From an uncultured Flavobacteriales bacterium (lineage in GTDB: Bacteria > Bacteroidota > Bacteroidia > Flavobacteriales_D > Parvicellaceae): 64,000 bases of DNA. A program made the translations under genes and the position numbers. Below the pieces are notes generated by a model. That model made no database searches and was not told the DNA's origin. It worked only from the letters and a program-made list of their open reading frames with translations. Positions 27,406 through 35,468 of the stretch are shown piece after piece (position 1 is the first letter of the stretch; each line of letters opens with the position of its first letter). Location: assembly GCA_943787535.1 (NCBI GenBank), contig CALSMU010000013.1:80529-144528 (forward strand), in the 5' to 3' direction.

Positions 27406-28698
27406 CTATATGTTTTTCATCTCCAAAACCTTTTCGAGTTGAATTCCTCTTGAGCCTTTGAGTAAAATTAGCGAATCTGAAATAGAATGGGAGTTCAGAT
27501 AAGAAATTAGCTCTTCGGTAGTAGAAAAGATAGCGCTATTTGTATTTGTTTTTTTAAATTCAGGGCCCACTAAATAAGCTGTCAAAGCATGTTTATTTAA
27601 ATAGTCCACCGTTTTTTGATGCTCTATTTGTGAAATATTTCCCAATTCTAGCATATCTCCAAGTATAGCTACCTTATTCCCGTTTTCGATTTCTTTAAAG
27701 CTTTCCAAAGCAGAAAACATACTACTAGGATTAGCGTTATAGCAATCCACTATTATGGTATTATTGTTTGTAACTGTGACCTGTGAGCGATTATTGGAAG
27801 GGTTGTATCCCATTAAAGCTTTATTTATTTCATTATTGTCAACATCTAAATAAAGACCCACTGCAATTGCAGCTAAAAAATTAGTGAAATTGTAATTGCC
27901 TACCAATTTTGTTTCAATAATTGGAGAAACATATTTGTTAACTCTCCATTGAAGATGTACAAAAGGGGTAAGTTGTGTCAATTCACCATAGATATAGCTT
28001 TGTTCTTGTTCTCCATAAGTAATGTGTGAAACAGAATTTGGTACGATATCGTTTAATAATTTGTCTTCGTGGTTAATGAAGATTTTACCTTCAACTTTTC
28101 GGATAAAGTCATACAATTCTTTTTTTGTTTTAATCACACCTTCTAGAGAGCCAAAACCTTCAATATGCGCTGTGCCAATGTTTGTAATAATGCCATAGTT
28201 GGGTTCAGATATTTCCGCTAATTCCTTAATATCTCCAGGTTTATTTGCGCCCATTTCTATAATCGCAACTTCATGGCTGTTATTGAGCTCTAGCAGTGTT
28301 AAAGGCACTCCGATGTGGTTGTTTAAATTACCTTTTGTATAAAGCGTTTTATAAGTTGTTTCCAAAACAGCACCAATCAACTCTTTGGTTGTTGTTTTTC
28401 CATTACTACCCGTTATTGCAATTACCGGGATAGCAAATTGTTTCCGATGGTAATTGGCTAAATCCTGCAATGCTTCTAAAACATCATTTACCAAAATAAA
28501 TCGCTCGTCAATTGCGTATTTCTTTTCATCTACAATTGCATATTTACATCCATCTTCAATAGCCTTTAAAGCGAATTTATTTCCATTAAAATTACCTCCT
28601 TTTAGCCCAAAAAACATACTCTCAAGCAAAATGTTTCTAGTATCTGTGCAGGCCCCAGTTGTTTCAGTGAATTTTTTATGAATGTTTTCGATGGTCAT
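27406..28698 (-). CDS. murF: UDP-N-acetylmuramoyl-tripeptide--D-alanyl-D-alanine ligase
   Basis: A 430-residue Mur ligase that adds D-Ala-D-Ala to the UDP-MurNAc tripeptide in the cytoplasm. The N-terminal domain has DTRNILLESMFFGLKGGNF, the MurF substrate loop; the ATP site is AITGSNGKTTTKELI (near residue 95), followed by TKGNLNNHIGVPLTLL and IIEMGANKPGDI. The C-terminal domain has VDCYNANPSSMFSALE and ILGDMLELG. It starts five bases after the stop of the M43 protease gene, an unusual neighbour. Confidence 0.95.
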   Translation of the reverse strand: MTIENIHKKFTETTGACTDTRNILLESMFFGLKGGNFNGNKFALKAIEDGCKYAIVDEKKYAIDERFILVNDVLEALQDLANYHRKQFAIPVIAITGSNGKTTTKELIGAVLETTYKTLYTKGNLNNHIGVPLTLLELNNSHEVAIIEMGANKPGDIKELAEISEPNYGIITNIGTAHIEGFGSLEGVIKTKKELYDFIRKVEGKIFINHEDKLLNDIVPNSVSHITYGEQEQSYIYGELTQLTPFVHLQWRVNKYVSPIIETKLVGNYNFTNFLAAIAVGLYLDVDNNEINKALMGYNPSNNRSQVTVTNNNTIIVDCYNANPSSMFSALESFKEIENGNKVAILGDMLELGNISQIEHQKTVDYLNKHALTAYLVGPEFKKTNTNSAIFSTTEELISYLNSHSISDSLILLKGSRGIQLEKVLEMKNI

Positions 28699-28703
28699 CC
28701 TAC

Positions 28704-29828
28704 TTATTGCTTAATTAGTTTTTTAGTAACGCAATTACCAAAGGAACAGATAGATATAAAATATATTCCTGTTTGCTGAATATGTTCTGATATGTCAATT
28801 TTGTTTTGATTTGGTAATTTACTTGAATAAATTAGTTTTCCAGTAATGTCAGATATGCTGTATTGGACATTGGATAGATTTTTTTCTACTATAATAAATG
28901 ATTCGTTCATTGTTGGGTTTGGAACTATTGAGAAATTAATTTTATCAATGTTTTCATCAATCGATACAAAAGAAGGACAAATTAGATAATTCCTATAGTT
29001 GAGTAAATAAGCATTCATCCTAGCATATTGCTCCGGAGAAAATAAATCTCTACAGGATTTTCTAGAATAAGACATAATGTTTCTTACGTCAGGATTGTAA
29101 AAATCACCATTTGCATCTTGGTCAGTTCCTATATAAATACAACTTGATGTTACACTACTTGTTGATAGTTGAGGGTCAGCAGGTGTGTCACAAAGTTGAT
29201 CCCCAGCTGTTATGCAATTACTTCCGTTTACTAATTCATCACCAGCGGAAGTACTATGCGTATGAGCTAATGAAAAGTAATGCCCAATTTCATGCGGCAA
29301 TGTACTTCCGTTTGTAGCACATGAATTTTTCATTAAAATTCTATTAAAAGCAACGCCAATAGAATATGCATAGCCACAAAGCCCTGTCGTATCTCCATTT
29401 GAAATTTTATACAAATATGGGGCAAAATAGATGTTTAATACATTGTCGACGTCGTTAGATTGGCATAGAACCTCATCTGTATACTTTTCAAAATCAGCAT
29501 ATTCATCATCATTAATGTATTCTATATTTCCACAATGCTGAAATTCAATTCCAGCATTAGTATAGTATGAATTAACTAAATCTAGTTCATTAAAAACACT
29601 TGCTGAATCAATTGCATCAGACCCATTGGAATAGCCAATAATGTGAAATTTTACTGGAACGATTGTGTCTCCGAATGCTTTATTGATATTGTTGGTTTTT
29701 ACACTTGCTATAAGCTGCTGAATGATAGCATTATCTTCTTTAGTCATTATAGTGCCACATTCGTCTGATTGTCCAAGCGAAATGATACTTGTGGTTAAAG
29801 TTAAAATACCTGTAATTAGTTTCTTCAT
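28704..29828 (-). CDS. Secreted M43 (pappalysin-like) zinc metalloprotease with T9SS sorting domain
   Basis: About 374 residues from ATG 29828, which opens a clean signal peptide (MKKLITGILTLTTSIISLGQ); an ATG ten codons upstream is open but less signal-like. The zinc site is HEIGHYFSLAH (His179, Glu180, His183, His189), with the metzincin Met-turn in NIMSYSRKSC about 80 residues on. The C-terminus is a type A T9SS sorting domain (FSIVPNPTMNESFII, TGIYFISI, VTKKLIKQ). It therefore acts outside the cell, cleaving an unknown protein. It lies directly upstream of murF. Confidence 0.88.
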   Translation of the reverse strand: MKKLITGILTLTTSIISLGQSDECGTIMTKEDNAIIQQLIASVKTNNINKAFGDTIVPVKFHIIGYSNGSDAIDSASVFNELDLVNSYYTNAGIEFQHCGNIEYINDDEYADFEKYTDEVLCQSNDVDNVLNIYFAPYLYKISNGDTTGLCGYAYSIGVAFNRILMKNSCATNGSTLPHEIGHYFSLAHTHSTSAGDELVNGSNCITAGDQLCDTPADPQLSTSSVTSSCIYIGTDQDANGDFYNPDVRNIMSYSRKSCRDLFSPEQYARMNAYLLNYRNYLICPSFVSIDENIDKINFSIVPNPTMNESFIIVEKNLSNVQYSISDITGKLIYSSKLPNQNKIDISEHIQQTGIYFISICSFGNCVTKKLIKQ

Positions 29829-29874
29829 ATCACGAATTGCTAAGGTAATAATTTTCATTCAGTGTTTGCTTCAC

Positions 29875-29907
29875 AAAAAAAGGGAATGTATTCATTCCCT
29901 TTTTTTT
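29875..29907 (-). terminator. Bidirectional Rho-independent terminator
   Basis: GGGAATG (29882-29888) and CATTCCC (29893-29899) pair perfectly around TATT, flanked by seven A and eight T. It lies 18 bp after the stop of the Spy-like gene and upstream of the M43 protease gene, so it ends the sigma-factor operon. Confidence 0.92.
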
Positions 29908-29925
29908 GTTTAAGTATTCTTGTTT

Positions 29926-30396
29926 TTACCTTTCACCTGGAGGTGGAGGCATTGGTCGTTCTCTTTTATCTCCTTTCTTTGGTGCGTTTCGTTTCCTGAA
30001 TTCATGTTCTATACGTGTAAGTTTTGCAACTTTTTTTATCGGTAAAACTTCTTTAAATTTTACTAAGTATTTTTTTCTGATTTCAAGTTCTTTATACTGA
30101 ATTTCGAGGCCGGTATCCAATAGTTTTTCGACTTCAGTATCTGACATTTCGCTGATTTTCTTTCTTTCTCCCATTGCAGCTTTGTGTTCTTTTTTAAGTA
30201 GTTTAAATTCAGCTACTTGCGCATTATAAACTGGCCAAAATTTTTCTGCTTCTGCAGTGGATAATTCTAACTTAGTTGAAATGAAAGCTATTTTTTGAGC
30301 TTTTTTATTTTCTCTTTGTACTTCTTCTCCCTTTTCTTGGGCAATACTTCCAAAACTCGTTCCGAGGATAAGAAGTGCTAATGTTATTATTTTCAT
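29926..30396 (-). CDS. Periplasmic Spy/CpxP-like protein of an ECF sigma operon
   Basis: A 156-residue exported protein (signal peptide to about residue 20, FGSIAQ), then an all-helical, charged body (KIAFISTKLELSTAEAEKFW, split here; VYNAQVAEFKLLKKEHKAAM; LEIRKKYLVKFKEVLPIKKV) and a Pro-rich end. The pattern of LS..EAEKFWP and the long helices resembles Spy/CpxP and heavy-metal sensor CnrX-like proteins. It is third in an operon with an ECF sigma factor and a membrane protein, so it may be the periplasmic stress sensor. Assignment is by shape and context. Confidence 0.7.
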   Translation of the reverse strand: MKIITLALLILGTSFGSIAQEKGEEVQRENKKAQKIAFISTKLELSTAEAEKFWPVYNAQVAEFKLLKKEHKAAMGERKKISEMSDTEVEKLLDTGLEIQYKELEIRKKYLVKFKEVLPIKKVAKLTRIEHEFRKRNAPKKGDKRERPMPPPPGER

Positions 30397-30417
30397 AGTT
30401 TTAGTTTTAGTTAAAAA

Positions 30418-30972
30418 TTAAAATTCAATATCTAGGTAATAGTCTGAGCTCAGATATTCGTCAATCTCGTCAGATGTAAAATCAAGATCTATGTCGTTTA
30501 TACTATTTTCTATATGTAACTCTTCATTAAACTCTTCTCCAAAATCTACATAACAAATGAGTTCATCCATTTCATTGTAGTCCATTGCTTCGTCTAATTC
30601 GCTAGAGGTTAAATTTTCTAAATAATTACCATTAGAAGCTACAACTTCTTTTCTATTATTTTGGTTTAAAAGAAAACCTATGGTAAATATTACTGCAATA
30701 GAAGCTGCAACAGAGATAATACGAGTGATATTTCTTTTTTGAATTGGAATTACCTTAGTTTCTTCTTCTTCAATTTTAGCCAACACTTTATCTGCGAGGT
30801 TTTCAAAGTATCCATTAGGAACTTCATTGTCAATTCTAACTTTTACTATATCAGCTAAGTTTGAAAAATATCCCTTCGGAGCTTTTAGGTTATTTACCTT
30901 TTTCATTCCGAATAGAGTTGGAGCGATTTTCATTAACTCTTCTTTTTCGATATTTTCATTCTTTTTGTTCAT
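30418..30972 (-). CDS. Single-pass membrane protein, probable anti-sigma factor
   Basis: A 184-residue protein. The cytoplasmic part contains two copies of a short motif, APKGYFSNLADIVKVRI and VPNGYFENLADKVLAKI, at about residues 38-54 and 58-74. A membrane segment follows (about 85-105, IISVAASIAVIFTIGFLL), then an acidic outer domain. The GYF motif pair followed by a membrane segment is common in Bacteroidota proteins next to ECF sigma genes. It lies between the sigma gene (33 bp) and the Spy-like gene (21 bp). The anti-sigma role is inferred. Confidence 0.68.
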   Translation of the reverse strand: MNKKNENIEKEELMKIAPTLFGMKKVNNLKAPKGYFSNLADIVKVRIDNEVPNGYFENLADKVLAKIEEEETKVIPIQKRNITRIISVAASIAVIFTIGFLLNQNNRKEVVASNGNYLENLTSSELDEAMDYNEMDELICYVDFGEEFNEELHIENSINDIDLDFTSDEIDEYLSSDYYLDIEF

Positions 30973-31005
30973 TCAGTACCTAAGACATTTAAAAATGTAA
31001 ATGGT

Positions 31006-31548
31006 TTAATTTTCAATCAAATAATTTTCAATTTTTTTGACAGCTATATGGTAACTAGCTTTTAAAGCTCCTACCGAGGTTCCAACAACTTCGGATATTT
31101 GCGTATATTTCATATCTTCATAATACTTCATGTGAAATACTGCTCTCTGTTTTTCTGGAAGTGTCAATAGTGCTTTTTCTAATTTCTCTTGAATTTCTTC
31201 ACAGTCCATTAAATAGTCTGCTTTTCCTGCATGTAACTGATATGATTCATCATCAATTGAAATGTTGTTTTCCTTCTTCTTTTTATTAATAAAGGTGATT
31301 GATTCGTTGGTGGCAATTCGATATAGCCATGTGTATAGGTTTGAATCTTCTCGAAAATTTGGTAAACCTTTCCATGTTTTAACAAATACATTTTGAAGCA
31401 CATCATCCGTGTCATCATGATCAATAATAATTCTACGAATATGCCAATAAAGTCTTTCTTGGTATTTTTCAATTAAAGACCGAAAAGCTTTATTGGTATT
31501 TTGCCCAGATTTAACCTGTGCTACTATTTCGTCATCTGATAATTGCAT
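31006..31548 (-). CDS. ECF-type RNA polymerase sigma factor
   Basis: A 180-residue sigma factor with region 2 (AFRSLIEKYQERLYWHIRRI, DVLQNVFVKTWKGL, YTWLYRIATNESITFI) and region 4 (LLTLPEKQRAVFHMKYYE, YTQISEVVGTSVGALKASYH). It starts the three-gene minus-strand operon that ends at the terminator at 29875-29907. The start MQLSDDEIVAQVKSG is normal for the group. Trigger and regulon are unknown; the third gene suggests envelope stress. Confidence 0.93.
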   Translation of the reverse strand: MQLSDDEIVAQVKSGQNTNKAFRSLIEKYQERLYWHIRRIIIDHDDTDDVLQNVFVKTWKGLPNFREDSNLYTWLYRIATNESITFINKKKKENNISIDDESYQLHAGKADYLMDCEEIQEKLEKALLTLPEKQRAVFHMKYYEDMKYTQISEVVGTSVGALKASYHIAVKKIENYLIEN

Positions 31549-31612
31549 CGCATTCTAAGACCAAGTTATCAGAAAAAGGTTTAATATGAAAATATAATAA
31601 TTTTAAAATAGC

Positions 31613-32566
31613 TTATTTACGAGCAATAACTTTTTCAGCTGCAGCAATTAAATTCGGAGTGTCTAAACCATATTTTTCCATTAGCTCAGCAGGAGATCCG
31701 CTTTCTCCAAAACTGTCGTTTACAGCAACAAACTCTTGCGGTAAAGGGTTGTTTCTAGAAAGAACTTGCGCAATGCTTTCACCTAAACCACCTGCTATTT
31801 GATGTTCTTCAGCAGAAACGATACACCCTGTTTTAGCAACGGATTTTAATATAGCTTCTTCGTCTAATGGTTTAATTGTATGTATGTTTATTACTTCCGC
31901 ACTAATTCCTTTTTCAGCCAAGGCTTTTCCAGCTTCAATTGCTGGCCAAACTAAATGTCCAGTCGCTACAATCGTAACATCAGTGCCTTCATTTAATAGT
32001 AAAGCTTTTCCTATCACAAAAGGTGTGTCCTCTGATATGAAAATGGGCATTTTTGGTCTCCCAAATCGCAAATAAACAGGGCCAACATGATCAGCGATGG
32101 CAATTGTTGCAGCTTTTGTCTGGTTGTAGTCACATGGGTTAATAACCGTCATGTGGGGAAGCATTTTCATCATGCCTATATCTTCCAATACTTGGTGGGT
32201 CGCTCCATCTTCTCCTAAAGTCAATCCAGCATGCGAAGCACATATTTTGACATTTTTATTAGAATAGGCAATAGACTGTCTTATTTGATCGTAAACTCTA
32301 CTTGTAGAAAAGTTGGCAAAAGTACCAGTATAAGGTATTTTCCCTCCAATCGTAAGGCCAGCAGCTATTCCAATCATGTTTGCTTCTGCAATTCCAACTT
32401 GGAAAAACCGCTCTGGATTATCATTCTCAAATTGGTTCATCTTTAATGAACCAGTTAAATCCGCGCACAATGCTACTACTTTAGGATTTGATTTACCTAA
32501 CTCTGTTAAACCATCGCCAAAACCTGATCGTGTGTCTTTATTTCCTAATACTGGATATTCTTTCAT
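31613..32566 (-). CDS. Transketolase, C-terminal subunit
   Basis: A 317-residue subunit holding the pyrimidine-binding and C-terminal transketolase domains: TRSGFGDGLTELG, FQVGIAEANMIGIAAGLTIG, ASHAGLTLGEDGATHQVLED, and the late VINIHTIKPLDEEAI and SAEEHQIAGGLGESIA. With the N-terminal subunit (34024-34875) it makes a full thiamine-diphosphate enzyme of the pentose phosphate pathway. A vWA protein gene lies between the two halves, which are usually adjacent. Its start is two bases from the vWA gene stop. Confidence 0.92.
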   Translation of the reverse strand: MKEYPVLGNKDTRSGFGDGLTELGKSNPKVVALCADLTGSLKMNQFENDNPERFFQVGIAEANMIGIAAGLTIGGKIPYTGTFANFSTSRVYDQIRQSIAYSNKNVKICASHAGLTLGEDGATHQVLEDIGMMKMLPHMTVINPCDYNQTKAATIAIADHVGPVYLRFGRPKMPIFISEDTPFVIGKALLLNEGTDVTIVATGHLVWPAIEAGKALAEKGISAEVINIHTIKPLDEEAILKSVAKTGCIVSAEEHQIAGGLGESIAQVLSRNNPLPQEFVAVNDSFGESGSPAELMEKYGLDTPNLIAAAEKVIARK

Positions 32567-32568
32567 GC

Positions 32569-33960
32569 TTATAATGTTATGTTTTCTGAGTAGCCAGAAA
32601 CTATTTTAAACGTTTTTTCAATTGAGTGCGCTGTACTAAAAGATCTTTCACGCCTGAAAACAATTTTATATTTTCCAGGCAATAATTCAATGTTTTCAAG
32701 TGAAGGTTCATCTTTTAAATTACAAACCCATTCGTTTTTTCCTTCCCTGAGAACAAATAATTGTGCAGGGCCAGCGCTTTTACTGATAACAGCTCTTCCG
32801 TTTTTTGGAATCGTAATATCTGTATGCCTGTTTTGTTTTATATCAACATCATTAATATATAGTCTTGGAAGTGTGAGTATTTCTAAATCATATTTTCCGA
32901 CAATATATTTATGGTCAAAGTTCATCTTTTGAATATTAACTGTCTTCATATCGCCACTTTTTCGAATAATGCAGTTTATTCCAGTAAATTCGTTGTTATA
33001 GCCTTGAATCTTGAGGTCTAAATGACCTCTAGGAGCATCTAAGGATATGGTGTTGTGCTTTCCAGCAACAACTTTAATATTTTCTTTAGTAACCTCAGGG
33101 GTAGTATGTACAACGAGTTTGTAAGTGTGCAATGGGTCAATTGATAGGGTGTCAGGATTACGGTCCCTATCTAATGTGTGCATATAAGTGTAAACTAATT
33201 CATTGGTTTTTTGGTCGTAAAAAGACATTGTAACATTTGTTTCTAAAGGGTTTTTCTTTACATCTAACAAGTTAACTTGTACAGTTGTGTTATTTAGTGC
33301 CTGGCTGACTACAAAGTCTAAAACGCTTTCAAATGAATCTTCTGTTTCAGCACTTAAAAACTCGCCAATACAATTAAATTGTCCTAAGTAACTCGTGTCC
33401 AATCCAACTCCGATAACAAAAGGTTTTAATTTTATTCCTTTCGCTCTTAATGCTCTCGATACCGCACATGGATCTTCATCACAGGCTTCAATCCCGTCAG
33501 TTATAAGAATAATTACATTCCTACAGTTACTACATTCTGGAAAATCTTCAGCGGAGTATTCCAAAGATCGAGCAATTGGAGTGGTTCCTTTAGCCTCAAT
33601 TGACCTTATTTTACTTTTTATTTTATCTATATTTCCATCTCCGGGTGAAAATTCAACTTCTAAGTTTGTGTCATCACAGTTTTGTTGACCCGGAAGTATT
33701 TTAAATTGATGTCCATAAACCCTAAGGCCAAGCTCCGTATTTTTAACTCCTCTGAGCTCATCAACAGTGTTAGTGAGTAGTTTTTTGGCGATGGTCATTT
33801 TGCTGCCATTTTGCCATTGGGCATTCATACTGTTTGAAGCATCAAAAATAAAAAGGATTCTAATTTTTTCTGAATCTTGCTCTGAATCTTGGGCCAATAA
33901 TATATTTGGATTAACAATAATCCCTATAAATAAAATTAATATGTAAAAAAATACTTTCAT
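32569..33960 (-). CDS. Exported von Willebrand factor A domain protein
   Basis: About 463 residues from ATG 33960 (MKVFFYILILFIGIIVNPNI, signal peptide ending LLAQ); ten more codons upstream are open. The vWA domain covers about residues 32-215 with MIDAS motif FDASNSM, a central conserved Thr region (AKGTTPIARSLEYS) and ILITDGIEACDEDPC. The rest is beta-rich with repeated short strands, perhaps PEGA-like. Exported vWA proteins usually bind other proteins by a bound metal ion. Its place between the transketolase halves, two bases from one and 63 from the other, is unexplained. Confidence 0.82.
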   Translation of the reverse strand: MKVFFYILILFIGIIVNPNILLAQDSEQDSEKIRILFIFDASNSMNAQWQNGSKMTIAKKLLTNTVDELRGVKNTELGLRVYGHQFKILPGQQNCDDTNLEVEFSPGDGNIDKIKSKIRSIEAKGTTPIARSLEYSAEDFPECSNCRNVIILITDGIEACDEDPCAVSRALRAKGIKLKPFVIGVGLDTSYLGQFNCIGEFLSAETEDSFESVLDFVVSQALNNTTVQVNLLDVKKNPLETNVTMSFYDQKTNELVYTYMHTLDRDRNPDTLSIDPLHTYKLVVHTTPEVTKENIKVVAGKHNTISLDAPRGHLDLKIQGYNNEFTGINCIIRKSGDMKTVNIQKMNFDHKYIVGKYDLEILTLPRLYINDVDIKQNRHTDITIPKNGRAVISKSAGPAQLFVLREGKNEWVCNLKDEPSLENIELLPGKYKIVFRRERSFSTAHSIEKTFKIVSGYSENITL

Positions 33961-34023
33961 AAAACTACCTTTTTGAAGTATGCTTCTCAATTATAATTCC
34001 AAAAAGGTTAATTGTAACAAATA

Positions 34024-34875
34024 TTAATAATCTCCCAGTGTTTCTTCCAATTGACTCAATGCAGATTTCAGTTGATCATCGTTAGGCGGTGAACCATGCC
34101 ACTTATGTGTTCCCATCATGAAATCTACACCATTACCCATTTCTGTTTTCATTATTAGCATAATTGGAACTCCTTTTCCAGTAGCTGCCTTTGCTTGTCT
34201 CAAAGTAGTAATAACTTGCTCCATGTTATTACCATCCATTTCCATTACTTGCCAACCAAATGACTCCCATTTAGCTTTTATGTCTCCAAGCGGAAGCACA
34301 TCATCAATGTCACCATCTATTTGTTTATGGTTGTAATCAATACAAGAGATAATGTTGTCTACTTTGTTGCCGGCTGCATACAAAGCAGCTTCCCAAATTT
34401 GTCCTTCTTGAATTTCTCCATCACCATGCAAAGTGTAGATAATGCCACTATCATTGTTTAGTTTTTTTGCTAAAGCTGCACCTATTCCGGCTGAGAGTCC
34501 TTGACCTAATGAACCGCTTGCTATTCTAACACCAGGTAACCCCTCATGTGTTGTTGGGTGGCCTTGTAGTCGAGTATTTAGCTTTCGAAATGTGCTTAAT
34601 TCTGCTACTTCAAAATAGCCAGAACGTGCTAAAACGCTATAGAAAACAGGTGAAATATGCCCGTTGGATAAAAAGAAGAGATCTTCTCCTTTTCCATCCA
34701 TATCAAAGTTGTCAGCGCTGTGATTCATCTCTGATTGATAGAGAGCAGTAATGTATTCTGTGCATCCTAAAGATCCTCCCGGATGGCCAGAAGCAACGGC
34801 GTGAACCATTCTTACAATATCTCTTCTAACCTGTGAACAAAAATCACTTAATTCAATCAAATTTGTGTCGTGCAT
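34024..34875 (-). CDS. Transketolase, N-terminal subunit
   Basis: A 283-residue subunit with the diphosphate-binding domain: MVHAVASGHPGGSLGCTEYI, FFLSNGHISPVFYSVLA, GSLGQGLSAGIGAALA and the ThDP motif GDGEIQEGQIWEAA through DNIISCIDYNHKQIDG. It lacks the other two domains, which are supplied by the product of 31613-32566. First gene of the run that also holds the vWA protein. Reaction: transfer of two-carbon ketol units between sugar phosphates. Confidence 0.93.
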   Translation of the reverse strand: MHDTNLIELSDFCSQVRRDIVRMVHAVASGHPGGSLGCTEYITALYQSEMNHSADNFDMDGKGEDLFFLSNGHISPVFYSVLARSGYFEVAELSTFRKLNTRLQGHPTTHEGLPGVRIASGSLGQGLSAGIGAALAKKLNNDSGIIYTLHGDGEIQEGQIWEAALYAAGNKVDNIISCIDYNHKQIDGDIDDVLPLGDIKAKWESFGWQVMEMDGNNMEQVITTLRQAKAATGKGVPIMLIMKTEMGNGVDFMMGTHKWHGSPPNDDQLKSALSQLEETLGDY

Positions 34876-35021
34876 CTATTTATAGTTAAATTACGTCAGT
34901 AAAAGTAGTGTTTTCATAGTAGCATATATAATCTGTTAATAACTATTAATAATAGTGAATAATCTCTATGGGATTGCAATTTTTAAGCAGGTTTAGTTCG
35001 TAGTGTTCAGAATGAAATGTT

Positions 35022-35029
35022 TAATTTTG
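35022..35029 (+). promoter_or_regulatory. -7 box before a small exported protein gene
   Basis: TAATTTTG fits TAnnTTTG, 26 bp before ATG 35056. It lies downstream of an earlier in-frame ATG (35017), so it supports 35056 as the start. No clear -33 element. Confidence 0.35.
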
Positions 35030-35055
35030 ATTATCAATTTGAAAAAGTGTTAAGA

Positions 35056-35448
35056 ATGAAAAAAGTCATAATTGTTTTAATAAGCATAATTTGTTCAGGT
35101 TCAATGTTGTTTGGTCAAAACACTGCGTTTGATTCAAGATTATTGGTAAGATATTCGGTTGAAGAATTAAATGAAATTAAAAAAGAGAATCCATCTGAGA
35201 TTAAATTCCTAACGTATTGTTTGGATAATGCATTCTATATTGGAGACTATCCAAAAGAAAAGGAAGGAAAAATAAATTTGGATGGGGTGAAACAAGTCGA
35301 AAATATTAATGAAATCAACTTATATGAGTTAAAGATTGAGATTCTAGACGGAAGGAATCAGTTATTTAGCATTAATAATAATTCTAAGTTGTTAGTTGTT
35401 TACGATACGAAATTTTTAAGGCAGAAATTTCAAAAATCGAGACGATAA
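35056..35448 (+). CDS. Small exported protein of unknown function
   Basis: About 130 residues from ATG 35056: a signal peptide (MKKVIIVLISIICSGSMLFG, then Q) and a hydrophilic body (YSVEELNEIKKENPSEIKFL, YCLDNAFYIGDYPKEKEGKI). I do not recognise a family, though short secreted proteins of this kind are common in Flavobacteriia. The stop is 20 bp before the start of the large type B surface protein gene, so the two are probably co-transcribed. Confidence 0.65.
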   Translation: MKKVIIVLISIICSGSMLFGQNTAFDSRLLVRYSVEELNEIKKENPSEIKFLTYCLDNAFYIGDYPKEKEGKINLDGVKQVENINEINLYELKIEILDGRNQLFSINNNSKLLVVYDTKFLRQKFQKSRR

Positions 35449-35468
35449 ACCGTTGTTAAAAAAAATCT

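Noticed and set aside
29858-29926. Same first residues MKIITLA at two neighbouring genes as a duplication
   Set aside because: Homology stops at once, and the M43 gene very likely starts ten codons later at 29828.
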